Assembly: GCF_014207445.1 (NCBI RefSeq)
Contig: NZ_JACHEM010000008.1
Span: 186,001-250,000 of the forward strand
From: Streptomyces candidus
GTDB lineage: Bacteria > Actinomycetota > Actinomycetes > Streptomycetales > Streptomycetaceae
DNA: 64,000 nucleotides
Reading direction: 5' to 3'
The notes beneath the pieces were generated by a model. It saw only the letters and a list, made by a program, of their open reading frames with translations. It was not told the DNA's origin and searched no databases. A program made the translations under genes and the position numbers. Positions 36,794-45,166 of this stretch are shown here, piece after piece (positions within the stretch are counted from its first letter, which is position 1; every line of letters starts with the position of its first letter).

Positions 36794-38611
36794 CTATTCG
36801 ACCGTGACGGACTTCGCCAGGTTGCGCGGCTTGTCGATGTCGCGGCCCATCGCCAGCGCGGTGTGGTAGGCCAGGAGCTGGAGCGGGATGCCCATCAGGA
36901 TCGGGTCCAGTTCCGGCTCGTTCTTGGGCACCACGAGGGTGTGGTCGGCCTTCTCCTGCTCGCGGTGGGCGACCGCCAGGATCCGGCCGCTGCGGGCCTT
37001 GATCTCTTCGAGGGCGGCGCGGTTCTTCTCCAGCAGGTCGTCGTCCGGGACGATCGCCACGGTCGGCAGGGCGGGCTCGATGAGGGCCAGCGGGCCGTGC
37101 TTGAGCTCGGAGGCCGGGTAGGCCTCGGCGTGGATGTAGGAGATCTCCTTGAGCTTCAGGGAGGCCTCCAGGGCGACCGGGTAGCCGCGCACGCGCCCGA
37201 TGAACATCATCGACTGGGCACCCGCGTAGGCCTCCGCGACCTCCTTGATCCGGTCCTCGGTCCGCAGGATCTCGGCGATCTGCTCGGGCAGCTTGCGCAG
37301 GCCCTCGATGATCCGCTTGCCGTCGGAGACGGACAGGTCGCGGATGCGGCCCAGGTGCAGGGCGAGGAGCGCGAAGGCGACGACGGTGTTGGTGAAGCAC
37401 TTGGTGGAGACGACGCAGACCTCGGGGCCCGCGTGCACGTACACGCCGCCGTCGGCCTCGCGGGCGATGGCGGAGCCGACCACGTTGACGACGCCCAGCA
37501 CCCGGGCGCCCTTGCGCTTCAGCTCCTGCACGGCGGCGAGCACGTCGTACGTCTCACCGGACTGGGAGACGGCGATGTACAGGGTGTCGGGGTCCACGAC
37601 CGGGTTGCGGTAGCGGAACTCCGAGGCGGGCTCGGCGTCGGCGGGGATGCGGGCCAGGGACTCGATGAGCCCGGCGCCGATCAGACCCGCGTGGTACGAG
37701 GTGCCGCAGCCCAGGATCTTGATCCGGCGCACGCCGCGGGCCTCGCGGGCGTCCAGGTTGAGACCCCCCAGGTGCACGGTGGAGAAGCGGTCGTCGATCC
37801 GGCCGCGCAGCACGCGGTCCACGGCGTCGGCCTGCTCGCTGATCTCCTTGTGCATGTACGTGTCGTGGCCGCCCATGTCGTACGACTCGGCCTCCCACTC
37901 CACGGTGGTCGGCGTCGCCGAGGTGGTCGAGCCCTCGGTGGTGTACGTGCGGAAGTCGTCGGCCTTCAGCGTGGCCATCTCGCCGTCGTCGAGGGTGACG
38001 ATCTGGCGGGTGTGCGAGACGAGCGCGGCGACGTCGGAGGCGACGAACATCTCCTTCTCGCCGATGCCCAGGACGACCGGGGAGCCGTTGCGCGCGACCA
38101 CGATGCGGTCGGGGAAGTCGGCGTGCATGACGGCCAGGCCGTACGTGCCCTCGACGTGGCGGAGGGCCTCGCGGACCTTCTCCTCCAGCGTCTCGGCCTG
38201 GGCGCGGGCGATCAGGTGGACGACCGTCTCGGTGTCGGTCTCGGAGGCGAAGACGACGCCGTCGGCGGTCAGCTTGGCGCGCAGGTCGTCGGCGTTGTCG
38301 ATGATGCCGTTGTGGACGACGGCGACCTTGCCCTCGGTGTCCAGGTGCGGGTGCGAGTTGTCGTCGGAGGGGGCGCCGTGGGTGGCCCAGCGGGTGTGCG
38401 CGATGCCGGTGGTGCCCGCGAAACGCTTGGGGACCCTGGCCTCCAGGTCGCGGACCCGTCCCTTGGCCTTGACCATGCGCAGACCGGCGGCCTTGGGGCT
38501 GGTGATGACGATGCCCGCCGAGTCGTATCCCCGGTACTCCAGGCGCTGGAGGCCTTCCAGGAGCAGGGGGGCGACGTCCCGCTTGCCGATGTAACCGACG
38601 ATTCCGCACAT
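36794..38611 (-). CDS. glmS: Glutamine–fructose-6-phosphate aminotransferase
   Basis: A 605-residue enzyme: Ntn-hydrolase glutaminase domain with Cys2 (MCGIVGYIGKRDVAPLLLEG), then two SIS sugar-isomerase domains (SQSGETYDVLAAVQELK; GYPVALEASLKLKEISYIHA) and the conserved end LAKSVTVE. It makes glucosamine-6-phosphate, the first step to UDP-GlcNAc for peptidoglycan. Glucosamine-6-phosphate is also the effector of DasR, and a DasR-like site lies upstream of the operon. Confidence 0.97.
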   Translation of the reverse strand: MCGIVGYIGKRDVAPLLLEGLQRLEYRGYDSAGIVITSPKAAGLRMVKAKGRVRDLEARVPKRFAGTTGIAHTRWATHGAPSDDNSHPHLDTEGKVAVVHNGIIDNADDLRAKLTADGVVFASETDTETVVHLIARAQAETLEEKVREALRHVEGTYGLAVMHADFPDRIVVARNGSPVVLGIGEKEMFVASDVAALVSHTRQIVTLDDGEMATLKADDFRTYTTEGSTTSATPTTVEWEAESYDMGGHDTYMHKEISEQADAVDRVLRGRIDDRFSTVHLGGLNLDAREARGVRRIKILGCGTSYHAGLIGAGLIESLARIPADAEPASEFRYRNPVVDPDTLYIAVSQSGETYDVLAAVQELKRKGARVLGVVNVVGSAIAREADGGVYVHAGPEVCVVSTKCFTNTVVAFALLALHLGRIRDLSVSDGKRIIEGLRKLPEQIAEILRTEDRIKEVAEAYAGAQSMMFIGRVRGYPVALEASLKLKEISYIHAEAYPASELKHGPLALIEPALPTVAIVPDDDLLEKNRAALEEIKARSGRILAVAHREQEKADHTLVVPKNEPELDPILMGIPLQLLAYHTALAMGRDIDKPRNLAKSVTVE

Positions 38612-38666
38612 AAAGACTGTCCTCCGAGTGGTGTGGGGTGCTGCCTGCTGCCTGACCGCGGCAGGT

Positions 38667-38954
38667 TCAGCCGTAGACGATGCGGCGCAGCTGCCGGAGC
38701 GAGAGCTCCGGCGGTGCGACCGCGCGGTGCGGCAGTTCGGCCGCGATCCGCTCGAAGATCTCCGTGTTCACGGCGCCGCCGGCCTGCAGCTCGCGGTGGC
38801 GGCGCCGGACGAAGTCCTCGGTCGTCTCGTCGAAGTAGGCCAGTACGTCGAGCACGACCCGGGCCGCCTCGCCGCGCGGCAGCGCGGTGGAGCGGACCAG
38901 ATGGTCGACGAGGTCGTCGTGGGACGACGTGGGAGACGTACGGCGTTCGAGCAC
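38667..38954 (-). CDS. Conserved hypothetical protein upstream of glmS
   Basis: A 95-residue helical protein (SHDDLVDHLVRSTALPRGEA; AAELPHRAVAPPELSLRQLR) from the GTG at 38954; the start has only a weak ribosome binding site. Likely co-transcribed with glmS (55-base gap). No recognised family. Confidence 0.75.
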   Translation of the reverse strand: MLERRTSPTSSHDDLVDHLVRSTALPRGEAARVVLDVLAYFDETTEDFVRRRHRELQAGGAVNTEIFERIAAELPHRAVAPPELSLRQLRRIVYG

Positions 38955-38988
38955 CCGTTGATACTGGGGCAGACGGCGACTCTATGCA

Positions 38989-39018
38989 AGAATCCTGCCC
39001 GATATCGGGCAGGATTCT
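38989..39018. promoter_or_regulatory. Perfect 30-base palindrome
   Basis: Arms AGAATCCTGCCCGAT at 38989–39003 and its exact complement at 39004–39018. It lies 35 bases downstream of the DUF4429 stop and 35 bases upstream of the next gene's start. It could be a terminator (no T-tract) or an operator of the glmS unit. Confidence 0.75.
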
Positions 39019-39041
39019 CCTTGATCGCCCCACGAATGGCC

Positions 39042-39057
39042 GTTGGTCTGGACTAAA
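39042..39057. promoter_or_regulatory. Possible DasR response element upstream of the glmS unit
   Basis: GTTGGTCTGGACTAAA matches the DasR consensus ACTGGTCTAGACCACT at 10 of 16 positions, including the central TGGTCT and GAC. It sits about 90 bases upstream of the gene preceding glmS and overlaps the stop of the DUF4429 gene. A weak match taken alone; the second site 950 bases away makes it more credible. Confidence 0.4.
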
Positions 39058-39925
39058 GCCGCTTCAGTACCGCCTGCTTGGCGAGCGTGAACTCCTCGTC
39101 GGTGAGGACCCCCGCCCGGTGCAGCTCGCCCAGCTCGCGCAGCCGTCGCAGCAGCGCGTCGTGGTCGTCGGCGGCCGGGGCGGAGTGCTTGTCCAGTACT
39201 GGTACGGATCCGGTCGGCGCCGCCGGGTGCGGGAGGCGGACGAGCACGGCGGCGGCCACCAGTGCGGCCGTGTACTCCTTCTTCGACAGCCCCCACAGGT
39301 CCACCGCGCACGGGTCGTACTTGGGTGCCGGGACCTTGCCGGTGGGCCGGCCGGTGCGGAAGCGGAGGTAGCCGTTCTCCAGGCCCATCGCGGGCAGCCA
39401 CTCCACACCGGTGATGTCCGACAGCGGCACGGTGGACGGCCCGCCCGAGGACTTGGACTCCTCGGCCTTCCAGTTCCACGTCAGCCGCACCGCCTCCCCG
39501 TCGAAGGAGGCCGTCCCGTCCCCGCCGCCGCCCGAGACCGGCACCGAGGGCCCCGGCAGCAGGAAGCGGTCCACCGGGTCGGCGGGCACCTGGTCCAGGA
39601 GCAGGGCGTTGCGGACCTCGTCCACGAAGTACTCGGCGACGCCCGTACGGTCCGGCTCGACCGCGAGCCGGTAGGGGTCCGCGCTGTCGCCGAGCCGGCC
39701 GTTGGCGGCGAGCAGCAGGGGACATGCCCCTTCCCGCAGGCGCAGCCGCAGTCCACCGCCCTTGCGGCCGGGCTCGTACGCCACCCCCGCCAACGCGCTC
39801 AGGGGTACTTCCAGTTCGCCCAGCGCCTGCCGCAGGGGGTGCACCTTGCTGCCGCGGCCGGGGACGATGCGCACCGTCTCCCCGTCGAAGGTCCAGGTGC
39901 CGTCCTTCTGGAGAATTTCCGCCAT
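39053..39925 (-). CDS. DUF4429 protein with C-terminal SHOCT domain
   Basis: A 290-residue protein. Two similar β-rich halves (DGTWTFDGETVRIVP near the start; GTASFDGEAVRLTWNWK in the middle) are the duplicated DUF4429 unit, and the C-terminus RRLRELGELHRAGVLTDEEF is a SHOCT oligomerization motif. Both families have unknown biochemical function. The ATG at 39925 was chosen by the family start MAEILQKDGTWTF. Confidence 0.88.
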   Translation of the reverse strand: MAEILQKDGTWTFDGETVRIVPGRGSKVHPLRQALGELEVPLSALAGVAYEPGRKGGGLRLRLREGACPLLLAANGRLGDSADPYRLAVEPDRTGVAEYFVDEVRNALLLDQVPADPVDRFLLPGPSVPVSGGGGDGTASFDGEAVRLTWNWKAEESKSSGGPSTVPLSDITGVEWLPAMGLENGYLRFRTGRPTGKVPAPKYDPCAVDLWGLSKKEYTAALVAAAVLVRLPHPAAPTGSVPVLDKHSAPAADDHDALLRRLRELGELHRAGVLTDEEFTLAKQAVLKRL

Positions 39926-39995
39926 ACGGGGGATTCTCCCACCGGGATGGGTGCGATCGAGGGGCGTCGGGGAGACGCTGTGGGACGCACGGGGG

Positions 39996-40011
39996 ATTGG
40001 TCTACACCCTT
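39996..40011 (+). promoter_or_regulatory. DasR response element upstream of the hexosaminidase gene
   Basis: ATTGGTCTACACCCTT matches the dre consensus ACTGGTCTAGACCACT at 12 of 16 positions and lies about 95 bases before the start of a chitin-degrading hexosaminidase, a known type of DasR target (family knowledge). DasR would repress, and glucosamine-6-phosphate relieve. Confidence 0.7.
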
Positions 40012-40104
40012 GACCCCGCTGCGACTTGGGCGGTACGCATGTGTCTGCCACGTACGTGCCGAGTACACGCCACAGTTGCGCCGCCCCTTCGAAGGGACCC
40101 GCTT

Positions 40105-41712
40105 GTGAGACACCGTCGTACGATTCCGCGCCTGCTCGCCCCGCTGCTCCTCGTCGCCGCCGTGGGTGTGTCGGGCGTCGGCGCGGCCCCCGCGCCCGAA
40201 GCCGCGCCCGCCCCCGCCCCCCGGCCGCTGGGGCAGGTCGTCCCCGCCCCGGCGTCCGTCGCCGCCAGCGGGCCCGGCTACACGATCACGCCCCGCACCG
40301 CGATCCGGGTCGGCCACCAGGCCGACGCGAAGAAGGTCGGCGACGCGCTCGCGAAGGTGCTGCGGCCCTCCACCGGGTTCGCGTTGCCCGTCACCGCGTC
40401 CGACGGCCGCGACGGCATCCGGCTCAAGCTCAAGCACCGGGACGCCTCCCTCGGCGAGGAGGGCTACAAGCTGGAGTCCGACCGCCACGGGGTCACCGTC
40501 ACCGCCCGCAGGCCCGCCGGTCTCTTCCACGGCATCCAGACCCTGCGTCAGCAGCTCCCGGCCTCCGTCGAGCGGACGACCCGGCAGCCCGGCCCCTGGC
40601 GCATCGCCGGCGGCACGATCAAGGACGTACCGCGCTTCGGGTACCGCGGCGCGATGGTCGACGTCTCCCGCCACTTCTTCGCCGTCGGCCAGCTCAAGCG
40701 CTACATGGACCAGCTGGCGCTCTACAAGATCAACAGGCTGCATCTGCACCTGTCCGACGACCAGGGCTGGCGCATCGCCGTCGACTCCTGGCCCCGACTC
40801 GCCACGTACGGCGGCTCCACCCAGGTCGGCGGCGGTCCGGGCGGCTACTACACCAAGGCCCAGTACAAGGAGATCCTCCGGTACGCGGCCGACCGCCACA
40901 TGGAAGTGATCCCGGAGATCGACGTCCCGGGCCACACCAACGCCGCCCTCGCCTCGTACGCCGAACTGAACTGCGACGGCGTCGCCCCGCCGCTCTACAC
41001 CGGCATCGAGGTCGGCTTCAGTTCGCTGTGCGTCGACAAGCCCCTCACGTACAAGTTCCTGGACGACGTGATCGGCGAGATCGCCCGGATGACGCCCGGC
41101 CAGGTCATCCACATCGGCGGCGACGAGGCCCACGCCACGCCGCACGAGGACTACGCGAAGTTCATGGCGAGGGCGCAGGCCATCGTCGGCAAGTACGGCA
41201 AGACGGTGATGGGCTGGCACCAGCTCGCCACCGCCGACCCGGCCCCGGGCTCGGTCCTGCAGTACTGGGGCACCGACAAGGAGGCCGGCGAGCGCAAGAA
41301 GGTCGCCGACGCCACGCACCGCAACGGAGCGAAGGTCGTCGTCTCCCCGGCCGACCGCAGCTACCTCGACATGAAGTACACCAAGGACACCTCGCTGGGC
41401 CTGAAGTGGGCCGGCCTCGTCGAGGTGCAGAAGTCGTACGACTGGAACCCGGGCGCCTACTTCGAGAACGCCGCCCCCGGCTCCGTCATCGGCGTCGAGG
41501 CCCCGGTCTGGTCCGAGACGCTCAAGACGTCCGCGGACATCGAGTACATGGCCTTCCCGCGCCTGCCGGGCATCGCGGAACTGGGCTGGTCCCCGGAGTC
41601 CGCGCACAACTGGGAGGGGTACCGGACGCGGCTCGCACAGCAGGGGCCGCGGCTCACCGCGCTGGGCATCGACTTCTACCGGTCGCCGCAGGTGCCCTGG
41701 GCGAAGGAGTAG
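40105..41712 (+). CDS. Secreted GH20 beta-N-acetylhexosaminidase
   Basis: A 535-residue enzyme. The signal peptide RLLAPLLLVAAVGVSGVGAA is followed by a Pro/Ala linker, the GH20b-type N-terminal domain and the catalytic (β/α)8 barrel with the Asp–Glu pair in VIHIGGDEAHATPH. It releases GlcNAc from chito-oligosaccharides outside the cell. Start GTG at 40105 with GAAGGGA upstream. A dre site lies upstream. In S. coelicolor the gene (SCO2786) is followed by desD–desA; here it is followed by desF. Confidence 0.95.
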   Translation: MRHRRTIPRLLAPLLLVAAVGVSGVGAAPAPEAAPAPAPRPLGQVVPAPASVAASGPGYTITPRTAIRVGHQADAKKVGDALAKVLRPSTGFALPVTASDGRDGIRLKLKHRDASLGEEGYKLESDRHGVTVTARRPAGLFHGIQTLRQQLPASVERTTRQPGPWRIAGGTIKDVPRFGYRGAMVDVSRHFFAVGQLKRYMDQLALYKINRLHLHLSDDQGWRIAVDSWPRLATYGGSTQVGGGPGGYYTKAQYKEILRYAADRHMEVIPEIDVPGHTNAALASYAELNCDGVAPPLYTGIEVGFSSLCVDKPLTYKFLDDVIGEIARMTPGQVIHIGGDEAHATPHEDYAKFMARAQAIVGKYGKTVMGWHQLATADPAPGSVLQYWGTDKEAGERKKVADATHRNGAKVVVSPADRSYLDMKYTKDTSLGLKWAGLVEVQKSYDWNPGAYFENAAPGSVIGVEAPVWSETLKTSADIEYMAFPRLPGIAELGWSPESAHNWEGYRTRLAQQGPRLTALGIDFYRSPQVPWAKE

Positions 41713-41726
41713 CCGAACCCGTGGGG

Positions 41727-41763
41727 GGAGGGGGCGCGCCGGGACCGTCGGCGCGCCCCCTCC
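41727..41763. terminator. Strong bidirectional hairpin
   Basis: A perfect 14-bp stem (GGAGGGGGCGCGCC at 41727–41740; complement at 41750–41763) with a 9-base loop, between convergent hexosaminidase and desF genes. It fills the 72-base gap where desABCD would be expected. Confidence 0.85.
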
Positions 41764-41784
41764 TGCTCGTGGGGCGGGCGCGGG

Positions 41785-42678
41785 CTACGAGACCTCGTGC
41801 TCCGAGGTGGCCTCGCGCAGGCCGTCCTCGGTCAGCCCCTGCCGCCAGTAGCCGGTGAAGGTGACGCGGCGGCGGTCGTAGCCGCGGTCGTTCACGAAGT
41901 GGCGGCGCAGCGCACGGACGCAGGAGGCCTCGCCCGCGATCCAGACGTACGGGGCCACCGCGTCCGGGAGTTCGGCGGCGGCGAGCGCCTCGGCGGGGCC
42001 GGGTGCCTGCTCGTCCCGTACGAGATAGGTGATCCGGGCGCCTGCCGGGGCCTTCAGTGCGAGCGCGTCCTGCGCGTGCTGCACGGTGATCCACGCCGTG
42101 ACGGGCATGTCGGCGGGGAGCTGCTCCAGGGCGGCGGACGCGGCGGGCAGGGCCGTCTCGTCGGCCCACAGGACGACCTGGTCGGTGTCGGGGGCGGGGC
42201 GGAAGCGGACACCGGTGTTGTCCGGGACGGCCGGGCCGAGGACGGCCACGCGGTGGCCCGGGGCCGCCCGCTCCGCCCAGCGGCAGGCGGGGCCGCCGTC
42301 GGGGTGCAGGGCGAAGTCGATGTCGATCTCGGGCGCCGGCTGTGTGCGCTGGGCACGGACGGTGTACGAGCGCATGACCGCGCGGACGTCGGCGTCCATC
42401 GTCCGGTACGAGGTGAACCAGTCCGGGTCCGTCTCCGGCGGAAGGATGGGCTCCGGCTGGCCCGGGTGCGGCAGGAAGAGGGAGAGCGACTGGTCCCGGC
42501 CGCCGGAGCGGAAGGCGTCAAGACCGTTGCCGCCGTCCCGGCCGTCCCCGCCGAAGGTGACCCGCAGCAGCGAGGGGCTGAGCCGCTCGGTGCGCAGCAC
42601 GGTCAGGCGGAACATGCGGTACGGGAGCGTCCGGTCGGACTGCGCGTTCTGCGCCGGCTGGTCGGACAGGTCGGTCAC
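41785..42678 (-). CDS. desF: Siderophore-interacting FAD protein (ViuB-like), DesF
   Basis: A 297-residue SIP-family ferric-siderophore reductase. FAD-binding motif RSYTVRAQRTQPAPEIDIDF; the N-terminal β-barrel with LSPSLLRVTFGGDG; C-terminal NAD(P)H-like domain ending GYDRRRVTFTGYWRQG. It releases iron from ferrioxamine in the cytoplasm. Second gene after desE in the same direction, 152 bases apart. Symbol from S. coelicolor neighbourhood. Confidence 0.88.
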   Translation of the reverse strand: MTDLSDQPAQNAQSDRTLPYRMFRLTVLRTERLSPSLLRVTFGGDGRDGGNGLDAFRSGGRDQSLSLFLPHPGQPEPILPPETDPDWFTSYRTMDADVRAVMRSYTVRAQRTQPAPEIDIDFALHPDGGPACRWAERAAPGHRVAVLGPAVPDNTGVRFRPAPDTDQVVLWADETALPAASAALEQLPADMPVTAWITVQHAQDALALKAPAGARITYLVRDEQAPGPAEALAAAELPDAVAPYVWIAGEASCVRALRRHFVNDRGYDRRRVTFTGYWRQGLTEDGLREATSEHEVS

Positions 42679-42830
42679 GGGCTGCCTCCTGGCGGGGGAG
42701 CGGAGCGGTGGGGTGCGACGGCGGGGCGGGTCCGGGCGCGGCGCGCGGTGCGGCGGGGCCGGGGTACGGCGGCGGGGCCGGCCGGGGGGTGCGTGCGCGC
42801 CGGGCCCCGCCGAAGCGGGCCGCCCCGGGG

Positions 42831-43862
42831 TCAGGAGACCTTCTTGGCCGTCTCGATGGCCTTGGCGAGGTCGTCAAGGACCGGCGCGCACTTGGCGTAC
42901 GAGAAGATCGGCTCGGTGACGCGCGGAATGACCTGACCGGCCTTGACCGCCGGGAGTTGCGCCCAGGTCGGCTTGGCGGTGAGGTCCTTCGGCTGGAGCA
43001 CGGCCGAGCGGTTGTCCATCATGATCACGTCGGCCTCGTACTTGCCGACCTGCTCCCAGCTCAGGCCCTCGAAGAAGCCCTGGGCGTCCACCTTCGGCTC
43101 GACGAACTTCACGCCCAGCTCCTGGAAGTACAGGGTGTCGGCGCTCATCTTCGCGAGCGAGACGTAGAACAGCTCGGCGGACGCCGAACCGATCATGACC
43201 TTGATCTCCGGGCGGGCCTTGGCGGCGGCGCGCAGCCGGGCGGCGGCCTTCTCGAAACGGGCCTTCGCGTCGACGGTCGGCTGCGCCTTGAGGTCGGCGC
43301 CGAGGGAGGCGGCCAGGCCCGCGTGGCGGGCCAGGGCCTTCTCCATGTTGGTGTTCGACGCCCACAGGGCGACGGAGGGGGCGAGGGAGTCGATCTTCTT
43401 CGCGGACTGCTCGGGGACGTACCACAGGACGTCCTTCTCCCACATGGGCGCGATCAGCAGCTCCGGTACGAGCTTGGCGTACTTCTCGACGTTGAACTCG
43501 CCGTAGACGTTGCCGATGATCTCCAGCTTGGCGACGTCCATGTCGCCGGCCTGGACGTCGGCCTTGCCGTCCTTGGTCTTCGTCGGACCGAAGACGCCCT
43601 TGACCTCGATGCCGTAGTCGTACAGGGCGGCGGCCGTGCCGGTGAAGGCGACGATGTTCTTCGGGACGGCCTTCGTCTCGACCTTCCGGCCGCGGTCGTC
43701 GGTGAAGGACCACGGGCCGGACTTCTCGGCGGCCTTCTCTGCCTTGCCGCCGGAGGTCTTCTCGCCGCCGCACGCGGCCAGTGCGGCGCCGGCGCCGAGC
43801 GCACCGCCGACGGCGAGCAGGCCGCGACGGGTGGGACGGGAGAGGCGGGACTGGGAGGGCAT
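42831..43862 (-). CDS. desE: Ferrioxamine-binding lipoprotein DesE
   Basis: A 343-residue FepB-type siderophore-binding lipoprotein. The signal has a twin Arg (PTRRGLLAVGGALGAGAALA) and the lipobox LAAC, then PKNIVAFTGTAAALYDYGIE, KGVFGPTKTKDGKADVQAGD and a C-terminal PIFSYAKCAPVLDDLAKAIE, closely like S. coelicolor DesE (recalled, not aligned). It captures ferrioxamines and other hydroxamate complexes for an ABC importer encoded elsewhere. Preceded by an iron box. Confidence 0.92.
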   Translation of the reverse strand: MPSQSRLSRPTRRGLLAVGGALGAGAALAACGGEKTSGGKAEKAAEKSGPWSFTDDRGRKVETKAVPKNIVAFTGTAAALYDYGIEVKGVFGPTKTKDGKADVQAGDMDVAKLEIIGNVYGEFNVEKYAKLVPELLIAPMWEKDVLWYVPEQSAKKIDSLAPSVALWASNTNMEKALARHAGLAASLGADLKAQPTVDAKARFEKAAARLRAAAKARPEIKVMIGSASAELFYVSLAKMSADTLYFQELGVKFVEPKVDAQGFFEGLSWEQVGKYEADVIMMDNRSAVLQPKDLTAKPTWAQLPAVKAGQVIPRVTEPIFSYAKCAPVLDDLAKAIETAKKVS

Positions 43863-43924
43863 GGCGACTCGGCTTTCGTACGGGCGGAACAGCGGATCCT
43901 CCGGACGCTTTCCGGAAGCTTTGC

Positions 43925-43947
43925 GGGAAGGTTAGCCTAACCTTCCC
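43925..43947. promoter_or_regulatory. Iron box (DmdR/IdeR operator) of desE
   Basis: A perfect 23-base palindrome with 11-bp arms, GGGAAGGTTAG and CTAACCTTCCC, around a single C. Its centre AGGTTAG-CTAACCT matches the iron box TTAGGTTAGGCTAACCTAA. It is 63 bases upstream of the desE start; ferrous DmdR1 should repress desE–desF there. Confidence 0.92.
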
Positions 43948-43999
43948 AGTGGCTGGAAAGTGCCGTCCCTGTTCCGCCCGTACGCGGGCTCCGCACCGG

Positions 44000-45166
44000 T
44001 TACGCGTTCATCCCCAGCTCCCGCGCGATCAGCATCCGCTGCACCTCGCTCGTGCCCTCGCCGATCTCCAGGATCTTCGAGTCGCGCCACATGCGGGCCA
44101 CCGGGTACTCGTTCATGAAGCCGTATCCGCCGTGGATCTGGGTGGCCTCGCGGGCGTTGTCGACGGCGACCGTGGAGGAGTACAGCTTCGCGATGGCCGC
44201 CTCCTTCTTGAACGGCTCGCCGTTGACCAGGCGCGACGCGGCGTCGTGCCAGCCGATGCGTGCCATGTGGGCGCGCATCTCCATGTCGGCGATCTTGAAC
44301 TGGACGGCCTGGTTGTCGCCGATGGGCTTGCCGAACGCGTGACGCTCCGCGGCGTACTTCAGCGACTCGTCCACACAGCCCTGCGCGAGTCCGGTGGCCA
44401 GTGCGGAGATGGCGACCCGGCCCTCGTCGAGGATGCGCAGGAACTGGGCGTAGCCGCGGCCCTCCTCGCCGAGCAGGTTGGCGGCCGGGACCCGTACGTC
44501 CGAGAAGGACAGCTCCCGGGTGTCCGACGCGTTCCAGCCGACCTTCGAATAGGGGGCGGCGACGGTGAAGCCCGGGGTGCCGGAGGGGACGATGATCGAG
44601 GAGATCAGCGGCTTTCCGTCCGGCTTGCGGCCGGTGACCGCGGTGACCGTCACCAGTGCGGTGATGTCGGTGCCGGAATTGGTGATGAAGCACTTGGAGC
44701 CGTTGATCACCCACTCGTCGCCGTCGCGGACGGCGGTCGTCCGGGTGCCGCCCGCGTCCGAGCCCGCGCCCGGCTCCGTGAGGCCGAACGCGCCGAGCGC
44801 CTCGCCCGCGCACAGCTTCGGCAGCCACTGCCGCTTCTGCTCCTCCGTGCCGAACCGGAAGACCGGCATCGCGCCGAGCGAGACCCCCGCCTCCAGCGTG
44901 ATCGCCACCGACGAGTCCACCCGGGCCAGTTCCTCCAGCGCGATGCCCAGGGCCAGGTAGTCGCCGCCCATGCCGCCGTACTCCTCCGGGAACGGCAGTC
45001 CGAACAGACCCATGCGGCCCATCTCGCGCACGATCTCGTACGGGAACTCGTGCCGCTCGTACAGGTCGCCGATCTTCGGGGCGACGACGTCGTGCGCGAA
45101 CTCCTCGACAGTGCGGCGGAGTTCTTCGTGCTCGGAGCTGAGGCGGTGGTCCATCTGGCTGCTCAT
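44000..45166 (-). CDS. acdH: Acyl-CoA dehydrogenase (branched-chain/isovaleryl type)
   Basis: A 388-residue FAD enzyme with signatures GAFGLTEPGAGSDAGGTRTT and QIHGGYGFMNEYPVARMWRD and end EGTSEVQRMLIARELG. It oxidizes branched-chain acyl-CoA to enoyl-CoA. Last gene of the operon; the ATG at 45166 overlaps the HMG-CoA lyase stop by four bases (a second ATG at 45154 is possible). The operon context argues for isovaleryl-CoA in leucine breakdown; the symbol follows S. coelicolor acdH, linked to valine use, so the preferred substrate is open. Confidence 0.9.
   Translation of the reverse strand: MSSQMDHRLSSEHEELRRTVEEFAHDVVAPKIGDLYERHEFPYEIVREMGRMGLFGLPFPEEYGGMGGDYLALGIALEELARVDSSVAITLEAGVSLGAMPVFRFGTEEQKRQWLPKLCAGEALGAFGLTEPGAGSDAGGTRTTAVRDGDEWVINGSKCFITNSGTDITALVTVTAVTGRKPDGKPLISSIIVPSGTPGFTVAAPYSKVGWNASDTRELSFSDVRVPAANLLGEEGRGYAQFLRILDEGRVAISALATGLAQGCVDESLKYAAERHAFGKPIGDNQAVQFKIADMEMRAHMARIGWHDAASRLVNGEPFKKEAAIAKLYSSTVAVDNAREATQIHGGYGFMNEYPVARMWRDSKILEIGEGTSEVQRMLIARELGMNA

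Noticed and set aside
36779-40108. 1109-residue plus-strand frame
   Set aside because: Antisense to glmS and the DUF4429 gene; composition is Val/Gly/Arg-rich shadow.
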